This document shows positions 8,528 through 16,054 of a stretch of 64,000 nucleotides of DNA, piece by piece. A model generated the notes under the pieces. The model did no database searches, was not told the DNA's origin, and was given only the letters and a program-made list of their open reading frames with translations. Every line of letters begins with the position of its first letter. The stretch's first letter is position 1. This DNA comes from Flavobacterium aquidurense (GTDB taxonomy: Bacteria > Bacteroidota > Bacteroidia > Flavobacteriales > Flavobacteriaceae), in assembly GCF_001404985.1 (NCBI RefSeq), contig NZ_JRLF01000009.1, positions 248,001 through 312,000 on the forward strand, in the 5' to 3' direction. Made by a program: the position numbers and the translations under genes.

Positions 8528-9688
8528 ATGAGCAAAGAAGTAAAATCAGTAGAATACGGATTAGAAAAAATCTTTGAAGGAGCACAAGATTTCCTTCCGT
8601 TATTAGGAACAGATTATGTAGAATTCTATGTAGGAAATGCAAAACAATCTGCACATTATTATAAAACTGCTTTTGGTTATCAGTCACTGGCTTATGCAGG
8701 ATTAGAAACCGGAGTAAGAGACAAAGCATCTTATGTGTTAAAACAGGACAAAATCAGAATTGTATTAACGACTCCGTTAACACAAGATTCTCCTATTCAT
8801 GCTCATCTTCAAAAACATGGAGACGGAGTAAAAGTTGCTGCGCTTTGGGTTGAAGATGCCAGAAGTGCTTATGAAGAAACCATGAAACGCGGCGCTCGCT
8901 CATTTATGGAACCAACAGTAGAATCAGACGAATATGGAGAAGTAGTTCGTTCAGGAATTTATACTTACGGAGAAACGGTTCATATTTTTGTAGAAAGAAA
9001 AAACTACAATGGTGTTTTCCTTCCAGGTTATAAAGAATGGAAATCAGACTATAATCCGGAACCAACAGGATTAAAATACATTGACCACATGGTAGGAAAT
9101 GTTGGTTGGAACGAAATGAATACATGGGTAAAATTCTACGAAGAAGTAATGGGATTCGTGAATTTCTTATCATTCGATGACAAACAAATTACTACAGAAT
9201 ACTCCGCATTGATGAGTAAAGTAATGTCAAATGGAAACGGAAGAATCAAATTTCCAATCAACGAACCGGCTGAAGGAAAGAAGAAATCACAAATAGAAGA
9301 ATATTTAGATTTCTATGGCGGGCCCGGAATTCAGCACATTGCCATTGCAACTGATGATATTATTAAAACCGTATCACAATTAAGAGCACGTGGAGTTGAA
9401 TTTTTATCTGCTCCTCCTCACACCTATTATCAGGCAATTCCAGAAAGATTAGGAGTTCATATGGACATGATGAAAGAAGATATTAATGAAATTGAAAAAT
9501 TAGCTATTATGGTCGATGCCGATGAAGATGGTTATTTATTACAAATATTTACGAAGCCTGTTCAGGACAGACCAACGCTTTTTTTCGAAATTATTCAAAG
9601 AATGGGAGCAAAAGGATTTGGAGCAGGGAACTTTAAGGCCCTTTTTGAGTCAATTGAGAGAGAGCAAGAATTAAGAGGAACTTTGTAA
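8528..9688 (+). CDS. hppD: 4-hydroxyphenylpyruvate dioxygenase
   Basis: Converts 4-hydroxyphenylpyruvate to homogentisate, the substrate of the upstream hmgA product. The 386-aa protein has two vicinal-oxygen-chelate domains. Iron ligands are visible in the second: His in YIDHMVGNV, His in GIQHIAIATDDI and Glu in LFFEIIQRMGAKGFG. The C-terminal GAGNFKALFESIEREQ helix gates the active site in this family. The ATG start is clear. Confidence 0.95.
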   Translation: MSKEVKSVEYGLEKIFEGAQDFLPLLGTDYVEFYVGNAKQSAHYYKTAFGYQSLAYAGLETGVRDKASYVLKQDKIRIVLTTPLTQDSPIHAHLQKHGDGVKVAALWVEDARSAYEETMKRGARSFMEPTVESDEYGEVVRSGIYTYGETVHIFVERKNYNGVFLPGYKEWKSDYNPEPTGLKYIDHMVGNVGWNEMNTWVKFYEEVMGFVNFLSFDDKQITTEYSALMSKVMSNGNGRIKFPINEPAEGKKKSQIEEYLDFYGGPGIQHIAIATDDIIKTVSQLRARGVEFLSAPPHTYYQAIPERLGVHMDMMKEDINEIEKLAIMVDADEDGYLLQIFTKPVQDRPTLFFEIIQRMGAKGFGAGNFKALFESIEREQELRGTL

Positions 9689-9797
9689 AAACGCAATATT
9701 TTTACATTAAATAGAATAATTCTCTGTAAAAGGGTGCTTTTTATGCAAATGTTATGTTAAACTTGCCTTTTGCTATTTATTTTTTGAACTTTCTATC

Positions 9798-9921
9798 TAT
9801 CTTTGCACTCGCAAATCAAGAAGGGGTGGTTTCCTTCTGAATTGATATAAATTTCATAATTTATAGTTTTTTGGTTAGTTAATAGCATAAAAACTCAGTC
9901 ATTCCTTGACTGAGTTTTTTT
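9798..9921 (+). ncRNA. Candidate small RNA between hppD and the DUF3108 gene
   Basis: An exact -7 element TATCTTTG (9798-9805) is followed by about 115 bases with no open frame and a strong terminator (9889-9921). A TTTG lies 25 bases upstream of the -7 element, slightly long for a -33. The predicted transcript of about 110 nt begins near the gcactcgcaaatc block and contains a small aagg...cctt hairpin. The DUF3108 gene has its own promoter after the terminator, so this unit looks self-contained. I cannot assign an RNA family. Confidence 0.4.
9889..9921 (+). terminator. Intrinsic terminator
   Basis: AAAAACTCAGTC, a seven-base loop, then GACTGAG and seven T. A textbook hairpin ending the candidate small RNA (or the hppD transcript). 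Confidence 0.85.
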
Positions 9922-9932
9922 GTATCGGTACA

Positions 9933-9964
9933 TTTGGAATAGAATTTGCATTTATTTATCTTTA
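9933..9964 (+). promoter_or_regulatory. Promoter of the DUF3108-kynA pair
   Basis: TTTG at 9933-9936, a 20-base spacer, then TATCTTTA at 9957-9964, one mismatch from TAnnTTTG. It supports a translation start at 9988 rather than at the upstream ATG at 9946, which would lie in or before the promoter. Confidence 0.5.
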
Positions 9965-9987
9965 TAATGAAATGTAAAAATTGTACT

Positions 9988-10758
9988 ATGAAAAAATTCA
10001 TCCTCTCTATATTAATTCTCACGACACTTTCTTTCGATACTCAAAAAGAAGACGCTTTCGATACGGGAGAATATTTTAAATTCAGAATTCATTACGGAAT
10101 TGTAAACGCAGGTTATGCCACACTTGAAATAAAAGATGCTACTATAAGCAACAAAAAAGTGTTCCACGCTGTGGGTAAAGGTTACACAACCGGAATGTCT
10201 AAATTTTTCTTTAAAGTAGAAGACCTGTACGAAAGTTATTTCGACAAACAAACCGGAAGTCCTTATCGCTATGTGCGCAAAATAGACGAAGGCGGTTACA
10301 CAAAAAACCAGGAAGGTTTTTTTAATCAAAACGAAAACAGGATTTTAGTAAAAGATTATAAGCGCAAAACCGAAAAAACAATTGTTATTACAGATAATGT
10401 TCAGGATATTATTTCGTCTTTTTATTACTTAAGAAATCATCCTAACATTGACAAACTTAAATCTGGTGAAGCAATTACAATCGATATGTTTTTTGACGAA
10501 GAAATCACAAAATTTAAGTTAAAATATATAGGTCGTCAAGATATTACGACTAAATTTGGAACCGTTTCTACGATGGTATTTAAACCATTAGTGCAAACCG
10601 GGCGTGTTTTTAAAGAAAAAGAAAGCGTAACGCTTTGGATAACAGACGACGACAATAAAGTTCCGATTAGAATAAAAGCGGATCTTGCCGTTGGATCACT
10701 TAAAGCAGATCTTGACGAATATAAAGGATTAAAAAATCCATTTAAAGCAAAAAAATAA
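9988..10758 (+). CDS. DUF3108 domain-containing exported protein
   Basis: The chosen start (MKKFILSILILTTLSFDTQ) gives 256 aa with an N-terminal signal segment. The rest matches the DUF3108 pattern: GEYFKFRIHYGIVNAGYATLEI near the N-terminus, then DLYESYFDKQTGSPYRYVRKIDEGGY, and TTKFGTVSTMVFKPLVQTGRVFKEKESVTLWITDD towards the C-terminus. These are periplasmic or outer-membrane-associated beta-rich proteins of unknown function. Its stop codon overlaps the ATG of the tryptophan dioxygenase gene by one base (TAATG), so the two are translationally coupled. Confidence 0.85.
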   Translation: MKKFILSILILTTLSFDTQKEDAFDTGEYFKFRIHYGIVNAGYATLEIKDATISNKKVFHAVGKGYTTGMSKFFFKVEDLYESYFDKQTGSPYRYVRKIDEGGYTKNQEGFFNQNENRILVKDYKRKTEKTIVITDNVQDIISSFYYLRNHPNIDKLKSGEAITIDMFFDEEITKFKLKYIGRQDITTKFGTVSTMVFKPLVQTGRVFKEKESVTLWITDDDNKVPIRIKADLAVGSLKADLDEYKGLKNPFKAKK

Positions 10759-11699
10759 TGAATACCACAGATCATTCAGAATCAATTCTAAAAGAAATTG
10801 ACCTAAAATTTCAGGCGATAAATCAAAAAACTGATGTTCAGCTAGAAGGCTTACTTTGGTCAAAACCTATCACTTATTGGGATTACATTCAGACTGATGC
10901 TCTTTTAAACTTACAAATACAACGTACTACGCTTCCTGACGAAATGGTTTTTATCATGTACCATCAGGTCAACGAATTGATATTTAAAATGATTTTGTGG
11001 GAAATTGATCAAATTGCCGACACACAAAATATTCAGGTTGATTTTTTCAGCGAAAGATTATCAAGGATTACCCGTTATTTCGATATGCTGACCAATTCGT
11101 TCAGTATTATGGAAAACGGAATGGAAGTTGATCAGTACATGAAATTCAGAAACACGCTGACTCCCGCAAGTGGTTTCCAGAGTGCACAATACAGATTGAT
11201 AGAATTTGCCTCTACAGATGTCATCAATTTAACAGATTTCAGATACAAAGGAAACTTTGATGAAAACACCGCTTTAGAAACCAGCTTTGAACATTTATAC
11301 TGGCAGGCTGCCGGAAAAGATTATCATACCGGAGAAAAATCATACCTTCTTAAAGAATTTGAAAACAAATATAAAGATCAGTTTCTAAGACAAATATCTA
11401 CATTCAAAACAAAAAATATTTGGCAGAAATTCACACAACTCCCTATCGAAGACCAACACAATCAAGAATTAATACAGGCAATGCGTCACTACGACAAAAC
11501 TGTTAATATTACCTGGGTTATGCAGCATTTAAACACTGCCAGAAAATATATTTTAGAAAGTGGAAAAGGTAATGGTGAAGCGACTGGAGGAAGTGACTGG
11601 CAAAAATATATGCATCCAAAATACCAAAGACGCATCTTTTTTCCTAAATTGTGGACCGAAGAAGAATTGTCTAATTGGGGAAATGAAACAGCAGTTTAA
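10758..11699 (+). CDS. kynA: Tryptophan 2,3-dioxygenase
   Basis: A heme dioxygenase that opens the indole ring of L-Trp to N-formylkynurenine, the first step of the kynurenine route. The 313-aa protein has the family signature YWDYIQTDALLNLQ (about 40-53), a distal His in YHQVNELIFKMILWEI (His69), FQSAQYRLIEF and the probable axial heme ligand His257 in WVMQHLNTARKYI. The family's C-terminal GG/YW region is visible as EATGGSDWQKYM. It begins within the stop codon of the DUF3108 gene. Kynurenine can feed de novo NAD synthesis, but no other gene of that route is nearby. Confidence 0.9.
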   Translation: MNTTDHSESILKEIDLKFQAINQKTDVQLEGLLWSKPITYWDYIQTDALLNLQIQRTTLPDEMVFIMYHQVNELIFKMILWEIDQIADTQNIQVDFFSERLSRITRYFDMLTNSFSIMENGMEVDQYMKFRNTLTPASGFQSAQYRLIEFASTDVINLTDFRYKGNFDENTALETSFEHLYWQAAGKDYHTGEKSYLLKEFENKYKDQFLRQISTFKTKNIWQKFTQLPIEDQHNQELIQAMRHYDKTVNITWVMQHLNTARKYILESGKGNGEATGGSDWQKYMHPKYQRRIFFPKLWTEEELSNWGNETAV

Positions 11700-11721
11700 T
11701 TTCTAAAAAAAATAAATAAGT

Positions 11722-12942
11722 TTGAAAAAAGTATTCGTAATTATAATCCTATTATTATCAATCGTTTCATGTAATAAAACCGCTGAAAAAGTTGAAAATA
11801 AAATTACAAAACCAAAAACTAAAAAAGTAGAATTCGGTTTTAATTACGCTGATTTTAATGTTCTTCAGGACACTATAAAAAAAGGAGACTCTTTTGGCTC
11901 TATTTTTCAACGTCAAAATATTGGAGACAAAAAAGTATTTGACATTGTCGAGCAAGTAAAAGACTCTTTTGATGTGAGATCAATTCGATACAATAAACCA
12001 TACACAATTCTTCGATCTAAAAACAAAACCAACAAATTGGAGGTTTTTATTTATCAGCCAGACGCATTAACTTATTATGTAATTGACTTTAGAGACAGTA
12101 TTGCAAAGGCTTACAAAAAAATAAAACCCGTTACACTTAAACGTAAAATTATTGGAGGTGTTTTAAAAAGTTCATTATCTGAAACTTTAGGAAACGAAAG
12201 CGTCGAAACGGCACTTGCGAGCAGAATAACTAAGGTATTCTCCTGGTCTATTGACTTTTTTAAGCTTAAGAAAGGAGATCGATACGGATTAATTTTTACA
12301 GAACGTTTTATAAATGGTAAAACGTATGATGGAGTTGAAGATCTTGAAGCTGCGTTTTTTGAATATAAAGGAAAAATCGTTTATGCATTTCCGTTTGAAA
12401 AAGATACTATTTCAGGAAAAGTAGAATATTATGATGATGAAGGAAAAACGCTGAAAAACTTTTTCCTGAAAACTCCAATCAAATTTAGCCGAATCACTTC
12501 TAGATTTACTGCAAACAGATTTCACCCGGTTCAACATACCTGGAAAGCACACAAAGGAACAGATTATGCTGCCCCAACCGGAACACCAATTTCTACCACG
12601 GCATCAGGAGTTGTAGAAGCAACGGGATATACGGCAGGAAACGGAAACTTTGTAAAAGTAAAACATAACGGAACCTACTCTACTCAATATTTACACATGT
12701 CCAGAATTTTAGTTCGTCGCGGACAACGTGTTACACAAGGCCAAACCATAGGATTAGTAGGAAGTACCGGACTTGCAACAGGACCTCATGTTTGCTATCG
12801 TTTCTGGAAAAACGGAATTCAGGTAGATGCGCTAAGACTAAACTTACCAACCGGAGAATCTTTAACCGGATCTGATAAAAATCGTTTCATGAAACAAATG
12901 GAACCTTTGAAAAGAGAATTGGACAGTATTGGAAATTTATAA
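11722..12942 (+). CDS. M23 family metallopeptidase, lipoprotein
   Basis: A peptidoglycan DD-endopeptidase-type protein of 406 aa starting at TTG (11722). A lipobox (LLSIVSC, Cys17) anchors it to a membrane. An N-terminal region of about 200 residues resembles the OapA/LysM-like part of such proteins (DTIKKGDSFGSIFQRQNI). The LytM domain carries the zinc-site motifs HKGTDYAAPTGTPI, QYLHMS and GPHVCYRFW, which look intact, so it is probably catalytic. It follows kynA by 22 bases and may share its transcript. Confidence 0.9.
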   Translation: MKKVFVIIILLLSIVSCNKTAEKVENKITKPKTKKVEFGFNYADFNVLQDTIKKGDSFGSIFQRQNIGDKKVFDIVEQVKDSFDVRSIRYNKPYTILRSKNKTNKLEVFIYQPDALTYYVIDFRDSIAKAYKKIKPVTLKRKIIGGVLKSSLSETLGNESVETALASRITKVFSWSIDFFKLKKGDRYGLIFTERFINGKTYDGVEDLEAAFFEYKGKIVYAFPFEKDTISGKVEYYDDEGKTLKNFFLKTPIKFSRITSRFTANRFHPVQHTWKAHKGTDYAAPTGTPISTTASGVVEATGYTAGNGNFVKVKHNGTYSTQYLHMSRILVRRGQRVTQGQTIGLVGSTGLATGPHVCYRFWKNGIQVDALRLNLPTGESLTGSDKNRFMKQMEPLKRELDSIGNL

Positions 12943-12979
12943 CTTCATTGAAATTTCAATTTAAAAAAAATAGTAAAAC

Positions 12980-13600
12980 ATGAAAAATGCTCGTCTTAAA
13001 GCAATTTATAATGAAACTTTTTCAGGTTTAAAACTTTTTTACAGAGACACTAATCTTACCGAAGATATAATTTCAAATTATAAAGTTGGACAGATAATTC
13101 AGGAAAAAGGTTTTACTGACATGACTTCAATGGGTGGCGGTATTTCTGAAAATACCAGATATCTAATTGCAAGTGCCCATGCAAAAGATTTATCAAAATT
13201 CAATCTTGATTCAGCAAAAAACGGTCACTTTCTTTTAGACACGATTGCTTATTTTAAAGTATTGGACATTCAGAAAATCAACAACAAAACACAGGTTTTT
13301 CTTTTAAACATTCCTGACAATTCACTAACGCTTCTTAAAAATTCGACTTCAAATCTCGAAGAGGAGATTATAGAAAAAGCGAGAAAGAAATTTAATGATA
13401 AAATTAACCTGCCTTTAATTCCGGAATTACTAACAGAAAATTGGAAAGAAAGAACAAAATCTCCAATTGGAATAGATGAAAATGGCAAAATGTTTTTTGA
13501 TGATTCTAAAATTAAAACTGAAGATTTAAAAAGAATAGAAATTGATATTGCCCGAAAAACAATTGAAGTTAATAAAAAGCCTTGGTGGAAGATATGGTAA
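12980..13600 (+). CDS. Conserved hypothetical protein (206 aa)
   Basis: I do not recognise the family. It has no signal peptide or membrane segment. Features are a Gly-rich turn with TSMGGGISENTRYLIASAHAKDLS near residues 50-75, an acidic and basic middle section and a C-terminus ending in KKPWWKIW. The start at ATG 12980 is 37 bases after the M23 gene, so it may be the third member of that operon. Confidence 0.6.
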   Translation: MKNARLKAIYNETFSGLKLFYRDTNLTEDIISNYKVGQIIQEKGFTDMTSMGGGISENTRYLIASAHAKDLSKFNLDSAKNGHFLLDTIAYFKVLDIQKINNKTQVFLLNIPDNSLTLLKNSTSNLEEEIIEKARKKFNDKINLPLIPELLTENWKERTKSPIGIDENGKMFFDDSKIKTEDLKRIEIDIARKTIEVNKKPWWKIW

Positions 13601-13644
13601 AAGCTTTTATCCAAAAACACTGTCTTACTAAACCATAATATTTA

Positions 13645-13980
13645 ATGAAAGGAACTTTACTAGTATTTTCTTTTACAATATTTTTAGGATGTTCTAAACC
13701 ACCTGCTTTTGTTTTAAACGACACAAAAGAAAACAAATATTTTGTCTCGAAATTAGTCAATCAAGCCTTTGAAGAAAATCAAATTGACAAATCACCTTTG
13801 ATTGTTATAAACGGAATTTCATTAAAATACAACAAAAAGCAAGATACCATAATTCTGCCTCTTAAAAAATCTGAGATTATAAGTTTAGATTTTTTAAACA
13901 AAAACAGTAGTCGCATTATTTATAATGAAAAAGAAAATGACGGTGCGATTATAATATCAGCAAGAATTAAAAACAAATAA
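13645..13980 (+). CDS. Small lipoprotein with a TonB-receptor plug-like segment
   Basis: A 111-aa protein with a signal peptide and lipobox FLGC (Cys16). The mature part contains PLIVINGIS, then ISLDFLNKNSSRIIYN and DGAIIISARIK. That order resembles the plug-domain pattern PLxVIDG...I.sIdVLK...a.iYG..g.nGvIiItTk found in SusC-like receptors and in the tails of some sensor proteins. Without a barrel it cannot be a receptor. It may be a small plug-fold lipoprotein. The resemblance is by eye only. Confidence 0.55.
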   Translation: MKGTLLVFSFTIFLGCSKPPAFVLNDTKENKYFVSKLVNQAFEENQIDKSPLIVINGISLKYNKKQDTIILPLKKSEIISLDFLNKNSSRIIYNEKENDGAIIISARIKNK

Positions 13981-14050
13981 TCTCATAAATCGTTTTCGTA
14001 ACTATTTGTTATATAATTGTGAACCGATATCCTATTAAAACTAATTTCAG

Positions 14051-14058
14051 TATTTTTG
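14051..14058 (+). promoter_or_regulatory. TAnnTTTG (-7) element of pgi
   Basis: TATTTTTG lies 35 bases before the pgi ATG, matching the Bacteroidota -7 consensus exactly. No well-placed -33 element is visible. Confidence 0.5.
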
Positions 14059-14093
14059 TTTTTTATAACCACATTTTCAATTAAACAAAAAAA

Positions 14094-15737
14094 ATGGCTT
14101 TAAACACAACAAACCCAACCGGGACTGAAGCGTGGAAAAATCTGCAAAACCACTATAACGCAATTCACGAAACTACGATACAGGAATTGTTTCAACAAGA
14201 TAATAGTCGTGTTGAAAAGTTCAATTTACAATGGAATGATTTCTTAGTTGATTATTCTAAAAACAATATTAGTCAGGAAACTATTTCCCTTTTATTAGAA
14301 TTAGCAAATTCAATTGGATTAAAAGAAGCAATTGCCCAATATTTTGGCGGAGAAATCATCAATCAAACTGAAAACAGAGCTGTTTTACACACGGCATTAC
14401 GTGCTCCGGAATCTGCTGTTATTAAAGTTGACGGAGAAAATGTAATTCCGGAAGTTTACGAAGTAAAAAATAAAATAAAAAAATTCAGCCACGAGGTTAT
14501 TTCGGGAGAAAGAAAAGGATACACCGGAAAAGCTTTTACTGATGTTGTAAATATTGGTATTGGAGGTTCTGATCTTGGTCCGGTTATGGCAGTTGAGGCT
14601 TTACAATTTTACAAAAACCATTTAAATCTTCACTTTGTATCTAATGTAGATGGTGATCATGTTAATGAAGTTATCAAAAAATTAGATCCTGAAACTACAC
14701 TATTTTTAATTGTTTCAAAAACTTTTACGACTCAGGAAACTTTATCAAACTCTGAAACTATTAAAGAATGGTTCCTGAAATCAGCTTCTCAGGAAGATAT
14801 TGCAAAACATTTTGTGGCGGTTTCTACCAATATTCAAAAAGTAACAGAATTTGGAATTAATCCTGACAATGTTTTTCCAATGTGGGATTGGGTTGGAGGA
14901 AGATTCTCTTTATGGAGTGCTGTTGGATTAAGCATTAGTTTAGCAATTGGTTTTGACAATTATAATGATTTATTATCCGGAGCTCATGAAATGGATGAAC
15001 ATTTCAAATCAACAGAATTCGACGAAAACATACCTGTAATTCTTGCTTTGTTAAGTGTTTGGTATAATAATTTCTTTGGTGCCGAAAGTGAAGCATTGAT
15101 TCCGTACACGCAATATTTACAAAAACTGGCTCCTTACTTACAACAGGCAACTATGGAAAGTAACGGAAAAAGTGTTGGCCGCGATGGAAAACCTGTAAAT
15201 TATCAAACCGGAACTATTATCTGGGGAGAGCCTGGAACAAATTCGCAACATGCGTTTTTTCAATTGATTCATCAGGGAACTAAATTAATTCCAACGGATT
15301 TTATTGGATTTGTAAAACCATTATACGGGAACGAAGATCATCATGATAAACTGATGTCTAACTTTTTTGCTCAAACAGAAGCTTTACTAAACGGAAAAAC
15401 TACTGAACAAGTTCAGGCAGAATTTGACAAACAAGGACTTCCTGCAGATAAAGCATCTTACTTATTACCCTTTAAGGTTTTTACAGGAAACAAACCAACT
15501 AATACAATTTTAATTCAAAAATTGACTCCAAAAAGCTTGGGTTCTTTAATTGCTTTATATGAACATAAGATTTTTGTTCAGGGTATTATCTGGAACATTT
15601 TTAGTTATGATCAGTGGGGAGTAGAATTAGGAAAACAATTAGCCAATTCTATTTTAGACGAAATCAATACAAAAACAGTAAAAAATCATGATAGTTCAAC
15701 TTCATTTTTACTAAATCACTTTTTGAAAAACAAATAG
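14094..15737 (+). CDS. pgi: Glucose-6-phosphate isomerase
   Basis: Interconverts glucose-6-phosphate and fructose-6-phosphate in glycolysis. The 547-aa length matches the family. Visible motifs are [17 protein letters not shown] (phosphate binding), [12 protein letters not shown], the signature [33 protein letters not shown] with the active-site His, and a C-terminal [14 protein letters not shown] carrying the catalytic Lys. It has its own promoter element and a strong terminator, so it appears monocistronic. Confidence 0.97.
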   Translation: MALNTTNPTGTEAWKNLQNHYNAIHETTIQELFQQDNSRVEKFNLQWNDFLVDYSKNNISQETISLLLELANSIGLKEAIAQYFGGEIINQTENRAVLHTALRAPESAVIKVDGENVIPEVYEVKNKIKKFSHEVISGERKGYTGKAFTDVVNIGIGGSDLGPVMAVEALQFYKNHLNLHFVSNVDGDHVNEVIKKLDPETTLFLIVSKTFTTQETLSNSETIKEWFLKSASQEDIAKHFVAVSTNIQKVTEFGINPDNVFPMWDWVGGRFSLWSAVGLSISLAIGFDNYNDLLSGAHEMDEHFKSTEFDENIPVILALLSVWYNNFFGAESEALIPYTQYLQKLAPYLQQATMESNGKSVGRDGKPVNYQTGTIIWGEPGTNSQHAFFQLIHQGTKLIPTDFIGFVKPLYGNEDHHDKLMSNFFAQTEALLNGKTTEQVQAEFDKQGLPADKASYLLPFKVFTGNKPTNTILIQKLTPKSLGSLIALYEHKIFVQGIIWNIFSYDQWGVELGKQLANSILDEINTKTVKNHDSSTSFLLNHFLKNK

Positions 15738-15766
15738 ATCATTATAAAAAAATTCGCAACAAACTG

Positions 15767-15802
15767 AAACGCCTTAATTTAAAACAAATTAAGGCGTTTT
15801 TC
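15767..15802 (+). terminator. pgi terminator
   Basis: AAACGCCTTAATTT and AAATTAAGGCGTTTTT form a stem of about 14 bp ending in a T-tract, 30 bases after the stop codon. Confidence 0.85.
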
Positions 15803-16022
15803 ATACAAAAAAGCCTATAAATGGATTAAAATCCTTGATTATTGCAAGTTTAGAATTACAAGACTACGCATATCATTATCATTTTAACAAAATACAATAG
15901 CTAAAATTCAAAAAAATGTTATTTTATTTAATAAAAAAGAGAAAAATCATTTTAATACGCAACGAATTAAATAAAAGTTGTCTTTCTTAACATTTTGATA
16001 ACACTATCTGATTTAATTGTTA

Positions 16023-16030
16023 TAATTTTG
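16023..16030 (+). promoter_or_regulatory. TAnnTTTG (-7) element of the TonB-dependent receptor gene
   Basis: TAATTTTG lies 25 bases before the ATG. A TTTG at 15994-15997 is 25 bases upstream, a little beyond the usual spacing. Confidence 0.5.
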
Positions 16031-16054
16031 CCAAAAACAATAAACTAATAACAA

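Noticed and set aside
10758..11699. De novo NAD synthesis pathway starting at tryptophan dioxygenase
   Set aside because: Only the first enzyme is present. No formamidase, kynurenine monooxygenase, kynureninase or 3-hydroxyanthranilate dioxygenase gene lies nearby, so catabolism is the safer reading.
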